Notes: a model not told the origin generated them from the letters alone. A stretch of DNA of 64,000 bases from Hyphomicrobium sp. (GCF_020852195.1 NZ_JADZBI010000188.1:1-64000); one strand, 5' to 3'. Positions 30,065-39,492 are shown, counted from the stretch's first letter. A program made the numbers and translations.

Positions 30065-31585
30065 ATGAGCAACGCCATCTCTCTCGAGCTTCTGGCCTTC
30101 AACCTGAAGCTCCTCGGACGCCAGCGCCGCAAGAACCTCTTGATCAGCGCCGGGCGGCCCGAAGACAAGAAGCGCATGCTGCCCGCCATCCGGCGCATTC
30201 TCACGCTCGACGTCGAGCTCTATGCGACGCCGGGTACGTACCGCTTTTTCAAGGAGCACGGCATCGGCAGCACCGAGATCCACAAGATCACGGACGGGCG
30301 CTCGCCCAACATCCTCTCTTTCCTCAAGGCCAACCGCTTCGATCTCGTCATCAACGTGCTGACGGGCGACGAGGACTACGACGAAAGCTCGGACGCCAGA
30401 CTCATCCGCAAGCTCTCGATCGAGAACGGCATCCCGCTGATCACCGACGCCGACGTCGGCATCGCCACGCTCGAGCAGATCATCATCGACGCCGAGCGCG
30501 GCACTTACCGCTACCGTCTCGCCGACGACAGCGAGCCGTGGAACCTGCGCCTGCGCTTCCTCGCGGCGGCCGAGCGTCTCGGCGGTCTTGCCAACCATCA
30601 TGCGCACTTCGACAAGGCCTACCTCATCACGCACGAGAACCTGCGCTTGAGCCAGGTCGACATGCAGAAGAAGTGGGAGCTCTATCGCTACCTCAAGGAG
30701 AACTACACGCACGACGATCTCGTCGAGCGCATCAGCCGCGGCCTCGAGGCCATGATCCAGCAGGGGGTGACCTACTGCCGGACGATGGTGGATGCCGACA
30801 GCACCGTGGGGCTGCTGCCTATCAAGGCGGCGCTGGAGGTCAAGAAGCGCTACGCGGACCGCATCCAGTTCGAGGTCGGCGTGCAGCCGCTGCAGGGCGT
30901 GCTCGATCCCGCGTCCTTCACCCAGTATGCGGAAGCGTGCGAGTTGGCCGACTACTGCGGAGGGCTTCCCTCGCGCGACCGGCCGACGCCCGAGAAGCAT
31001 CTCGACGTCGTCCTGTCGCTGGCCAAGAAGCTCGGCAAGCCGGTCGACGTGCACATCGACCAGGAGAACAATCCGCTCGAGGACGAGACCGAGCTCCTGG
31101 CCGAGAAGACCATCGAGCACGGGATGCAGGGACGCGTGTTCGGCGTGCACGCCATCTCGCTCTCGGCCAAGGAGGATCGCGAGCAGGACCGGATCATCGA
31201 GAAGGTCAAGCAGGCGGACCTCGGCATCATCATCTGCCCGTCGGCGGCGCTCAGCATGAAGCAATTGCCGATGACGGCGCCGCTGCACAACTCCATCGCC
31301 CCGTTCGTCAAGCTCAGAGATGCTGGCGTGCGCACCTACCTCGGCGTTGACAATGTGCATGACCTCTTCATGCCGATGGTGGACGGCGACATCTGGACCG
31401 AGTGCCGGATGCTGATGGAGACGACCCGCTTCTACGACATCGACGCCGTGGCCGAGTGGGCCTGCCAGAAGCCGATCCAGGCCAAGGTGCAGCCGGCGGC
31501 GGCCGTTACCCCGATCGCGGCGGCACGGGCCGGCGAGAAGGAGCCGGCAAAGAAGCGCGCGGCAGGCGGGCGGCGCGGGCGTTGA
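30065..31585 (+). CDS. MGS-like domain fused to cytosine-deaminase-like amidohydrolase
   Basis: N-term KNLLISAGRPEDKKRMLPAIRRILTLDVELYATPGTYRFFKEHG...DGRSPNILSFLKANRFDLVINVLTGDEDYDESSDARLIRKLSIENGIPLITDADVGIATLEQII (MGS-like); C-term NHHAHFDKAYL, VHIDQENN, VHAISLS, DNVHDLFMPM (amidohydrolase metal/active-site motifs). Confidence 0.8.
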   Translation: MSNAISLELLAFNLKLLGRQRRKNLLISAGRPEDKKRMLPAIRRILTLDVELYATPGTYRFFKEHGIGSTEIHKITDGRSPNILSFLKANRFDLVINVLTGDEDYDESSDARLIRKLSIENGIPLITDADVGIATLEQIIIDAERGTYRYRLADDSEPWNLRLRFLAAAERLGGLANHHAHFDKAYLITHENLRLSQVDMQKKWELYRYLKENYTHDDLVERISRGLEAMIQQGVTYCRTMVDADSTVGLLPIKAALEVKKRYADRIQFEVGVQPLQGVLDPASFTQYAEACELADYCGGLPSRDRPTPEKHLDVVLSLAKKLGKPVDVHIDQENNPLEDETELLAEKTIEHGMQGRVFGVHAISLSAKEDREQDRIIEKVKQADLGIIICPSAALSMKQLPMTAPLHNSIAPFVKLRDAGVRTYLGVDNVHDLFMPMVDGDIWTECRMLMETTRFYDIDAVAEWACQKPIQAKVQPAAAVTPIAAARAGEKEPAKKRAAGGRRGR

Positions 31586-31698
31586 CGCCCGCTTCCGGTA
31601 TGTTGGAGGCTGCGTTCCGCCGATGGTAGCGCCGCTGGTTCAATCGCTCTTGATCCAATGCGGGCGGCGTGCTCGTTGAAGCTTGCGTGGGTGCCGGC

Positions 31699-31731
31699 CG
31701 TCCATGCGAAGCATGGCTCCGCCATGACGCT
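31699..31731 (+). repeat. Palindromic repeat family C, copy 1
   Basis: CCGTCCATGCGAAGCATGGCTCCGCCATGACGC, near-identical to the reverse complement of 46010-46040. Confidence 0.65.
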
Positions 31732-31772
31732 GGCATGACGGAGCCTTGGGCTAACCGAGTTACTCCAGCCTC

Positions 31773-31807
31773 AACGTCATCCCGGCGCACGCCGGGATCC
31801 ACGCAAG
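31773..31807 (-). repeat. REP-like palindromic element, family B single unit
   Basis: AACGTCATCCCGGCGCACGCCGGGATCCACGCAAG. Confidence 0.75.
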
Positions 31808-31860
31808 GTTGCCAAGGGCGGGCCGGCAGTGGTTCGCGAGACGTGCGTTTCTGGAAGGCC

Positions 31861-32769
31861 ATGGGAATGTCCTCCGCGGTGGTGCAAGTAGCGGTGCTCG
31901 AGGATCGCGGCGTGGTCTCGGTCACCGGCCCGGATGCCGAGAAGCTGCTTGCGGGCCTCATTACCAACGACATGACGCTGCTCGCGGATGCGCCGGCGCT
32001 CTATGCGGCGTTGCTCACGCCCCAAGGCAAGATTCTGTTCGACTTCCTTGTCGTGAAGACCGAGGGCGGCTTCCTGCTCGATACGGTGCGCGACAAGGCC
32101 GGTGAGCTCGTCAAGCGGATCTCCATGTACAAGCTGCGCGCCGACGTGCAGATCCGCGACGTGTCTGCGGATTTCGTTGTCGCCGCGGCATGGGGCGAGG
32201 CGCCTCTTTCGCCGGGTGGGGCAGCGGGCGCGCATGTGTTCGCCGATCCACGCCTCCCCGCGCTAGGCGACAGAATCGTCGCTGAGGCGCGATCCGCCGA
32301 CGCCGCGCTCGCGGCGATCGGGGGAAACTCCGTATCGTCTGCGGCCTATCACGCGCACCGGATCGTGCTCGGCGTACCGGAGGGCGGACGCGATTTCGCG
32401 TACGGCGATACCTTCCCGCACGAGGCGCTGCTCGATCAGCTCCACGGCGTGTCGTTCACGAAGGGCTGCTTCGTTGGACAGGAGGTCGTGTCGCGGATGC
32501 AGCATCGCACCTCGGTGCGCAAGCGTGTGGTGCCGGTGCTCGCCGATCAGGCGCTGCCGGCCGGTCCGCTGCCGGTGCTCGCCGGAAAGGCGGAGATCGG
32601 GCGGCTTGGTTCGGTGGCCGGCGCGCGGGGGCTTGCGCTGCTCAGGCTGGACCGGGTGGCGGAGGCGCGCCGCGATGGCATCGCTCTTGTGGCGGGTGGC
32701 GTGGCGCTCCGCGTCGAGCTCCCGGCGTTCGCGACATTCAAGATCGGGGCGCCGCATGAAATCGCGTGA
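31861..32769 (+). CDS. ygfZ: Folate-binding protein YgfZ (GcvT-like)
   Basis: VVSVTGPDAEKLLAGLITNDM...ALLTPQGKILFDFLVVK...KGCFVGQEVVSRMQHRTSVRKRVVPV. Confidence 0.93.
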   Translation: MGMSSAVVQVAVLEDRGVVSVTGPDAEKLLAGLITNDMTLLADAPALYAALLTPQGKILFDFLVVKTEGGFLLDTVRDKAGELVKRISMYKLRADVQIRDVSADFVVAAAWGEAPLSPGGAAGAHVFADPRLPALGDRIVAEARSADAALAAIGGNSVSSAAYHAHRIVLGVPEGGRDFAYGDTFPHEALLDQLHGVSFTKGCFVGQEVVSRMQHRTSVRKRVVPVLADQALPAGPLPVLAGKAEIGRLGSVAGARGLALLRLDRVAEARRDGIALVAGGVALRVELPAFATFKIGAPHEIA

Positions 32770-33373
32770 GACGGCCAAGCTCGTGCGCTGCCCATGGGCG
32801 GGGATCGAGGATCCGCTCTACGCGCGCTATCACGACGAGGAATGGGGCGTGCCGCACGCCGACGAGCACCGGCTGTTCGAGAAGCTCGTGCTCGAGGGCT
32901 TTCAGGCCGGGCTGTCGTGGATCACGATCCTGCGCAAACGGGAGGCGTTCAGGCGCGCGTTCCATCGCTTTGATCCGGCGCGGATCGCGCGCTATACCGA
33001 ACGCGACGTGGCGCGGCTGATGGCGGACGAGGGCATCGTGCGCAACCGCATGAAGGTCGAGGCGACGATCGACAACGCGAAGGCGTATCTGAAGCTCAGG
33101 AAGACGCGGACGCTGGCCTCATTCCTGTGGGAGCAGGCGGGCGGTGAGGCGGCGCCGAACCGGCATGAGGCGTTCGGTGACGTGCCCGCCTCGACGGAGG
33201 CCTCGCAGCGGCTTTCGAAGGCGCTCAAGATGGCGGGCTTCCGGTTCGTCGGGCCGACCACGGTCTACGCCTTCATGCAGGCGACTGGCATGGTCAATGA
33301 TCACCTCGTCGGCTGCCCGCGTCATGCGGTGTGCGCCAAGCTGCAGCGCGCGTTCGTGCCACCGTCGATCTGA
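32756..33373 (+). CDS. tag: DNA-3-methyladenine glycosylase I
   Basis: RCPWAGIEDPLYARYHDEEWGVPHADEHRLFEKLVLEGFQAGLSWITILRKREAFR...GPTTVYAFMQATGMVNDHLVGCPRH. Confidence 0.96.
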   Translation: MKSRETAKLVRCPWAGIEDPLYARYHDEEWGVPHADEHRLFEKLVLEGFQAGLSWITILRKREAFRRAFHRFDPARIARYTERDVARLMADEGIVRNRMKVEATIDNAKAYLKLRKTRTLASFLWEQAGGEAAPNRHEAFGDVPASTEASQRLSKALKMAGFRFVGPTTVYAFMQATGMVNDHLVGCPRHAVCAKLQRAFVPPSI

Positions 33374-34038
33374 TGACCATGGGCACCTCCGAAACCAATC
33401 CCAGGCGGACAGCGTCACCGCGCAGTGATGACGTCTCGCGCGCTCCGCGCGCGTGGCAACGCATGCTTTCGGGGCGGAGGCTCGACCTTCTCGATCCGTC
33501 GCCGGCCGACATCGAGATCGAGGACATCGCGCATGGGCTGGCTCGGGTGGCGCGGTGGAACGGCCAAACGCAAGGCGCGCATGCTTTCTCCGTTGCGCAA
33601 CACTCGCTTTTGGTGGAGGAAATTGCCGCCGTTTTAAATCCTGGTTGGAATACCAAGTTACGGCTTGCCGCCCTTTTGCACGACGCTCCCGAATATGTGA
33701 TTGGAGATTTGATCAGTCCGTTTAAAACGGCCATCGGGCTAGATTACAAGGCGTTCGAACTCAAGCTGCTCGAAGCCATTCATGTGCGGTTCGAGCTACC
33801 GGCGCAGTTGCCGGAAACGATCGGTGTGGAGATCAAGCGCGCCGACCGAGTCGCTGCGTTCTACGAAGCGACTGGGCTTGCGGGCTTTTCCCGCGAGGAA
33901 GCCCTCATTTTTTTTGGAGAGCCGGAAGAAACGAATTTGACTCTTACGCAACGCCTTCTCGCGCTCTCGCCGATGCCTGCGGCTGATGCGCAGCGGCTCT
34001 TTCTCGAACGTTTCGTGGCCCTCACGAACGCACGTTGA
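33373..34038 (+). CDS. HD-domain phosphohydrolase (YfbR-like)
   Basis: DIEIEDIAHGLARVARWNGQTQGAHAFSVAQHSLLVEEI...LRLAALLHDAPEYVIGDLISPFK; H...HD...D motif. Confidence 0.88.
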   Translation: MTMGTSETNPRRTASPRSDDVSRAPRAWQRMLSGRRLDLLDPSPADIEIEDIAHGLARVARWNGQTQGAHAFSVAQHSLLVEEIAAVLNPGWNTKLRLAALLHDAPEYVIGDLISPFKTAIGLDYKAFELKLLEAIHVRFELPAQLPETIGVEIKRADRVAAFYEATGLAGFSREEALIFFGEPEETNLTLTQRLLALSPMPAADAQRLFLERFVALTNAR

Positions 34039-34165
34039 CGCGCGCTTGCAGCGTTTGATTGATCATTCGATTTTTATTCCATCTTGCGCGAAGAATATCT
34101 TGCTCGACCGGTTCCGAAAATCGCCATGATCCGTGTTTAGCCGGCACAATATAGGAGCTTGTGCC

Positions 34166-35218
34166 ATGGTCGCAGATATGAACTTCAAGCGTCGGGTTCA
34201 CGAAAGAGATCCCGAAGCAGAGACGTCTCACGTGGCCGCCTCGCGCAGCGAGCCCGCCAGCGTGGAGATCGGGCTCAACGCGGCCATCGTCGCCGTGATC
34301 GACGACGAGCCGGTGGTGCTCGTGATCCGCGGCGAGCGCGAGGCCGTCGACGGGCTGCCGTTTGGCCCCTTCTCTCCGGTCGCGCATCGGACGCTCGAGA
34401 GCGGCCTGCGCACCTGGGTCGAGGAGCAGACCGGGCTCGGCCTCGGCTATGTCGAGCAGCTCTACACATTCGGAGACCGGGGACGTCACGCCGAGCCGGG
34501 CGATGCCGCGCCGCACGTGGTCTCGATCGGCTACCTCGCGCTCACCGAGACGGGCCACGCGCGCGACCTGCAGCACGGCTCGTGGCGGAGCTGGTACCAG
34601 TATTTCCCGTGGGAGGACTGGCGGAAGGGCAAGCCCGAAATTCTCGCGGCCGAGATCGAGCCGCGCCTCAGGCAGTGGGCGCAGAGCCCCAGCTCGCGCT
34701 CGGCACCCGTGCGTCCGGTGCCAAGAGAAGACCGCATCCGTATCTGCTTCGGCCTCGACGGCGGCGCATGGGACGAGGAGAAGGTCCTCGATCGTTTCGA
34801 GCTGCTTTACGAGGCCGGCCTCGTCGAGGAGGCACGCCGGGACGGGCGGGAGGCTGCATCGGCGTGGGGAAGCGCCTTGCCGCGGCTTGGCGCGCCGATG
34901 CAGTTTGACCACCGGCGCATTCTCGCGACCGCCATCGGTCGCGTGCGCGCGAAGATCAAGTATCGGCCGGTGATCTTCGAGCTGATGCCGGACGACTTCA
35001 CGCTGTTCGAGCTGCAGAAGACGGTGGAGGCGATCCTCGGGCCGCATCTGCACAAGCAGAACTTCCGTCGCCTCGTCGAGAGCGCGGGGCTGGTCGAGCC
35101 CACGGGCGAGGTCAAGACGCAGACTGGCGGACGGCCGGCGAAGCTGTTCCGGTTCCGCCGCGAGGTGGTGCTCGAGCGGCCGGCGCCGGGCGTGCGCGTC
35201 AAAGCCGTTCGTGTTTGA
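34166..35218 (+). CDS. nrtR: NrtR family Nudix-related transcriptional regulator of NAD biosynthesis
   Basis: N-terminal Nudix-like domain with degenerate Nudix box (LESGLRTWVEEQTGLG), C-terminal winged-helix region (FELMPDDFTLFELQKTVEAILGPHLHKQNFRRLVESAGLVEPTGEVKTQTGGRPAKLFRFRREV); adjacent to nadABC. Confidence 0.88.
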   Translation: MVADMNFKRRVHERDPEAETSHVAASRSEPASVEIGLNAAIVAVIDDEPVVLVIRGEREAVDGLPFGPFSPVAHRTLESGLRTWVEEQTGLGLGYVEQLYTFGDRGRHAEPGDAAPHVVSIGYLALTETGHARDLQHGSWRSWYQYFPWEDWRKGKPEILAAEIEPRLRQWAQSPSSRSAPVRPVPREDRIRICFGLDGGAWDEEKVLDRFELLYEAGLVEEARRDGREAASAWGSALPRLGAPMQFDHRRILATAIGRVRAKIKYRPVIFELMPDDFTLFELQKTVEAILGPHLHKQNFRRLVESAGLVEPTGEVKTQTGGRPAKLFRFRREVVLERPAPGVRVKAVRV

Positions 35219-35323
35219 ATTGTCCGCGAACGGTGCGCGGGGCCTTTGCAGCGGAGCTGCAATTTATTTCGGCATTGGCCTGGAAAATCGTGCGCGCCTC
35301 AACTAGATTTGTTTCAGGCGTTC

Positions 35324-35342
35324 TATGCTCCGCTAGAGCATA
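35324..35342. promoter_or_regulatory. Predicted NrtR-type operator 1
   Basis: TATGCTC-CGCTA-GAGCATA perfect inverted repeat, 7-bp arms and 5-bp spacer. Confidence 0.6.
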
Positions 35343-35413
35343 ATAAGGGGAACCATAGAGGTCCAAGAGCGTAGGAGTGACTGGCCTAAGGCGGCCGGTA
35401 TTTTTCAGGGCCC

Positions 35414-35438
35414 TCATATACTCAAGTCGAGTATATGA
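35414..35438. promoter_or_regulatory. Predicted NrtR-type operator 2
   Basis: TCATATACTC-AAGTC-GAGTATATGA perfect 10-bp-arm inverted repeat, ends 17 nt before the nadA ATG. Confidence 0.75.
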
Positions 35439-35455
35439 TAGCTTGGAGGTGAAAA

Positions 35456-36547
35456 ATGGCGCTTCGTTCAGCCCATTCGGCGCTTGCGCTTTCCCAGCCC
35501 CAGCCGGCGGCTGCCTGCGCGCCGCGTGCGCGTACGGTAGATCCCGTCACGCCGCCGCTGGCGTTCACGCCGGCGCTCAAGCGGGAGATGGCGCCGCTCT
35601 ACGAGCGCGTGAAGCATGTGGTGACGCCGATGGAGTGGGTACACTACGCGCCCCTCGTCAAGGCGATCAACGAGCTCAAGGCGAAGCGCAATGCCGTTAT
35701 CCTGGCGCACAACTACATGACGCCGGAGATCTTCCATGGCGTGGGCGATTTCCGCGGCGATAGCCTGCAGCTCGCCAAGGAGGCGGCGCGGGTCGAGGCG
35801 CAGGTCATCGTGCAGGCCGGCGTGCACTTCATGGCCGAGACCTCGAAGCTCCTCTCCCCCGACAAGACGGTGTTGATCCCGGATCCGCTCGCGGGCTGCT
35901 CGCTTGCATCCTCGATCACGCCCGAGGACGTGCGCGCATTGCGCGCCGCCTATCCCGGCGTGCCGATCGTCACCTACGTCAACACCAGCGCGGCGGTGAA
36001 GGCCGAGTGCGATATCTGCTGCACGTCTTCGAACGCGGTGAAGATCGTCGAGAGCCTGGGCGTGCCGCGTGTGCTGCTGATCCCGGATCAGTACCTCGCC
36101 AAGTACGTGCAGACCAAGACGAAGGTCGAGATCATCGCCTGGAAGGGGGCGTGCGAGGTGCACGAGCGCTTCACGGGCGAAGAGATGGAGACCATGCGTG
36201 CGGCCGAGCCCGGCCTCAAGATCATCGCGCATCCCGAGTGCCCGCCGGACGTCATCCAGGCGTCGGACTTCACGGGCTCGACGGCGGCCATGATCGACTG
36301 GGTGAAGACCAAGCGGCCGGCCAAGGTCATGCTCGTCACCGAGTGCTCGATGGCATCGAACGTCGCCGCCGAGGCGCCGGACGTCGAGTTCATCCGGCCG
36401 TGCAACCTGTGCCCGCACATGAAGCGCATCAGCCTCGAGAAGATCTACGAGGCGCTGCTCTACAACCGCTACGAGGTGACGGTCGATCCGACCGTCGCGG
36501 CCAAGGCGCGCCGCGCCGTCGAGCACATGGTCGAGGCGTCGGCCTGA
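35456..36547 (+). CDS. nadA: Quinolinate synthase NadA
   Basis: [32 protein letters not shown]...[21 protein letters not shown]...[19 protein letters not shown]. Confidence 0.97.
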   Translation: MALRSAHSALALSQPQPAAACAPRARTVDPVTPPLAFTPALKREMAPLYERVKHVVTPMEWVHYAPLVKAINELKAKRNAVILAHNYMTPEIFHGVGDFRGDSLQLAKEAARVEAQVIVQAGVHFMAETSKLLSPDKTVLIPDPLAGCSLASSITPEDVRALRAAYPGVPIVTYVNTSAAVKAECDICCTSSNAVKIVESLGVPRVLLIPDQYLAKYVQTKTKVEIIAWKGACEVHERFTGEEMETMRAAEPGLKIIAHPECPPDVIQASDFTGSTAAMIDWVKTKRPAKVMLVTECSMASNVAAEAPDVEFIRPCNLCPHMKRISLEKIYEALLYNRYEVTVDPTVAAKARRAVEHMVEASA

Positions 36548-36629
36548 CGCATGAGAGGCGCGCGGACGTGAGCGCCCGCGCGTTCCTTTTTTGGGTGCTT
36601 CCATCGGAAGCAGTTGGGGAGGTCCGCTG

Positions 36630-38300
36630 ATGGACTTCGATAGCACCCGTCTCGCCCGGGGCTTCGCCGATCCTGCCGACGTGCTCGGATCCGGCGACAT
36701 CGTGATTATCGGCGCCGGGCTCGCCGGTCTGTTCACGGCCCTGCGGCTCGCGCCGCTGCCGGTCACGGTGGTGGCGGCGGCTCCGCTCGGCGAAGGCTCC
36801 TCAAGCGTATGGGCCCAGGGCGGCATCGCGGCCGCCGTGGGCGAGGGCGATGCGCCGGAGCAGCACGCGGCCGACACCATCGCCGCGGGCGGCGGCATCG
36901 TCGATGCGCACGTTGCGGAGGTCGTCGCGTCGGAAGCGCCGGCGCGCATCGCCGATCTCCTGCGCTACGGAGTGCCGTTCGACCGTGACCTCGCCGGGCA
37001 TTTCGTGCTCTCGCGCGAGGCGGCCCATTCCAAGCCGCGCGTCGTGCGCGTATCGGGCGACCGCGCCGGCGCTGCCATCATGCAGTCCCTGATCGCGGCG
37101 GTGAAGCAGACGCCATCCATCCGCGTGCTTGACGGCTACGAGGCGCTGGATCTCATTCTTGAGGCGGGATCGGGCGGCAGCGACCGCGTCTCCGGCGTGC
37201 GGCTCGTGCGCACCGAGGCGAAGGGGACCGGAACGTTCGACTTCATGCCGGCGAGCGCCGTCGTGCTGGCCACGGGCGGCGCGGGCGCGCTCTACTCCGT
37301 CACCACCAATCCGATCTATGCGCGTGGCGAGGCGATCGCGTTTGCCGCGCGCGCGGGCGCGCTGATCGCGGACGCGGAGTTCGTGCAGTTCCATCCGACG
37401 GCCATCGACGCCGGGATCGATCCGGCGCCGCTTGCGTCGGAGGCGTTGCGCGGCGAGGGCGCGACGCTGATCAACGGCGCCGGCGCGCGCTTTATGCTTG
37501 CGCTCGATGAACGGGGCGAGCTTGCGGCCCGCGACATCGTCGCGCGCGGCGTGTTCGCGGAGATCGCGGCGGGGCGCGGCGCGTTCCTCGATTGCCGCGA
37601 TGCGATCGGCGCCGCCTTTCCGCAGGCGTTTCCGACCGTCTATGCGCATTGCCGCGCGGCGGGCATCGATCCCGTCACGCAGCCGATTCCGGTGGCGCCG
37701 GCCGCGCACTACCACATGGGTGGCGTGGCGACCGACCTCTTCGGACGCACGTCGCTCGAGGGGCTGTGGGCCGTGGGCGAGGTGGCCTCGACCGGGCTGC
37801 ACGGGGCCAACCGGCTGGCGTCCAACTCGCTGCTCGAAGCCGTGGTGCTTGGCGCGCGCGCGGCCGACGACATCGGCCGCCTGGTCACGAGCGAGATGGC
37901 ACATCCCACTGCCCGGACCTACCGCACGGGGCCGGAGCGGCCCATCGATGCCGCGCGGCGCGCGAGCCTCGTCGGCCGTCTCAGGCAGACGATGAGCGTG
38001 CACGTGGGCGTGGTGCGCAGCGGCGCCGGGCTCGTACAGGCGCTCACGTTTTTGCGCGAGATCGGCGAGGAGGCGGGCTGCGACCGCATGGTCGTCAACA
38101 TGGCGCTGGCGGCGGAGATCATCACCGGGTCGGCGCTCCTGCGCACGGAAAGCCGCGGCGCGCACTACCGCTCGGACTTTCCGGAGCCCGAGGCCGCGCT
38201 CCAGCATCGCAGCGCTGTCACGCTGCGTGAGATCCGCGCCATCGGCACGCGCAGCCGCAAGTCCGCGGCGCCCCGCTGTTGCGAGGAGCTTTCCACGTGA
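36630..38300 (+). CDS. nadB: L-aspartate oxidase
   Basis: DIVIIGAGLAGLFTALRL; SSVWAQGGIAAAVGEGDAPEQHAADTIAAGGGI; HYHMGGVATDLFGRTSLEGLWAVGEVASTGLHGANRLASNSLLE. Confidence 0.97.
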   Translation: MDFDSTRLARGFADPADVLGSGDIVIIGAGLAGLFTALRLAPLPVTVVAAAPLGEGSSSVWAQGGIAAAVGEGDAPEQHAADTIAAGGGIVDAHVAEVVASEAPARIADLLRYGVPFDRDLAGHFVLSREAAHSKPRVVRVSGDRAGAAIMQSLIAAVKQTPSIRVLDGYEALDLILEAGSGGSDRVSGVRLVRTEAKGTGTFDFMPASAVVLATGGAGALYSVTTNPIYARGEAIAFAARAGALIADAEFVQFHPTAIDAGIDPAPLASEALRGEGATLINGAGARFMLALDERGELAARDIVARGVFAEIAAGRGAFLDCRDAIGAAFPQAFPTVYAHCRAAGIDPVTQPIPVAPAAHYHMGGVATDLFGRTSLEGLWAVGEVASTGLHGANRLASNSLLEAVVLGARAADDIGRLVTSEMAHPTARTYRTGPERPIDAARRASLVGRLRQTMSVHVGVVRSGAGLVQALTFLREIGEEAGCDRMVVNMALAAEIITGSALLRTESRGAHYRSDFPEPEAALQHRSAVTLREIRAIGTRSRKSAAPRCCEELST

Positions 38301-39163
38301 CGGAAGCGACGTTCGACGGCGGCCTGCCGCGCATCGTGATCGCGCGCGCGGTCGAGCAGGCGCTGGCCGAGGATCTCGGGACGCGCGGCGATATCACGAC
38401 CGATGCCACGGTTCCTTTCGATGCAACGGCCGAGGCGACGTTCGGTGCGCGCCTCGCCGGCGTGATCGCGGGGCTCGCAGTTGCGGAGGCGGCGTTCCAG
38501 GCAGTCGATCCGCGTGTGGGGTTCGAGGCGCTGGTGCGCGACGGCGATCAGGTTGCGACCGCCGCCGCGGTGGCGCGTGCGCGTGGGCCGGCGCGGGCGT
38601 TGCTCACAGGCGAGCGAGTGGCGCTCAACTTCCTCTGCCACATGAGCGGCATCGCCACGCTGACGCGGCGCTATGTCGATGCGGTCTCCGGAACGCGCGC
38701 GCGCATCGTCGATACGCGCAAGACGACGCCGGGGCTGCGTGCGTTCGAGAAGTATGCCGTGCGCGCCGGCGGCGGGGCCAATCACCGCTCGGGCCTCCAC
38801 GACGCCATCCTGATCAAGGACAACCATATCGTGGCGGCGGGCGGTGTTGCGCCGGCCATCGCCGCGGCGCGGGCGCATGCCGGGCATATGGTCAAGATCG
38901 AGGTCGAGGTGGGCAATCTCGATGAGCTTGCCGCGGCGCTCGCGTATCCGATCGATGCCGTTCTGCTCGACAATATGGATGTGACGGTGCTGCGACAAGC
39001 GGTGGCGATGGTCGCTGGCCGTGTGCTGACCGAGGCTTCCGGCGGCGTCACGCTCGAGACGGTGCGCGCGATCGCCGAGGCTGGGGTCGACCTCATTTCG
39101 GTCGGCGCGCTCACGCATTCGGCGCCGATCCTGGACCTGGGTCTCGATTTCACCGGCCCGTGA
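38297..39163 (+). CDS. nadC: Nicotinate-nucleotide pyrophosphorylase (start may be 38279)
   Basis: LAEDLGTRGDITTDATVP; RIVDTRKTTPGLRAFEKYAVRAGGGANHRSGLHDAILIKDNH. Confidence 0.97.
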   Translation: MTEATFDGGLPRIVIARAVEQALAEDLGTRGDITTDATVPFDATAEATFGARLAGVIAGLAVAEAAFQAVDPRVGFEALVRDGDQVATAAAVARARGPARALLTGERVALNFLCHMSGIATLTRRYVDAVSGTRARIVDTRKTTPGLRAFEKYAVRAGGGANHRSGLHDAILIKDNHIVAAGGVAPAIAAARAHAGHMVKIEVEVGNLDELAAALAYPIDAVLLDNMDVTVLRQAVAMVAGRVLTEASGGVTLETVRAIAEAGVDLISVGALTHSAPILDLGLDFTGP

Positions 39164-39261
39164 CCGGGTCATGGGTCATAACAAGCTTGATTTTGCCGCA
39201 GTTGCCCGACATGTCTCGCAGCGGAGCCGGGCGCGGGAAAACGGTGAAGGATGGCATCCGT

Positions 39262-39492
39262 ATGATCACGGGAATCGTAATCTGGGGTCTGGCGGCGATG
39301 GTGGCCGCCGCGCTGGCCGGATTCGTTGCCGGTTGGAAGAACCGCGACTACTCGTTTTGGATGGCGTGGAGCTTCCTCTTTCCTCCGGCGCTGTTCTGGC
39401 TCGTTCTGATGCCGAAGAAGCAGGGACCCCGCCCGCGCCGTCCGAGCCTCGATGAGCTCGACCGCATGGAGAACCGCGACCTGCCGCACTGA
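39262..39492 (+). CDS. Small membrane protein, hypothetical
   Basis: MITGIVIWGLAAMVAAALAGFVAGWKNRDYSFWMAWSFLFPPALFWLVLMPKKQGPRPRR; two TM-like segments. Confidence 0.6.
   Translation: MITGIVIWGLAAMVAAALAGFVAGWKNRDYSFWMAWSFLFPPALFWLVLMPKKQGPRPRRPSLDELDRMENRDLPH

Noticed and set aside
36801-38207. 468-aa minus-strand ORF within nadB
   Set aside because: Antisense GC artefact; NadB is complete on the plus strand
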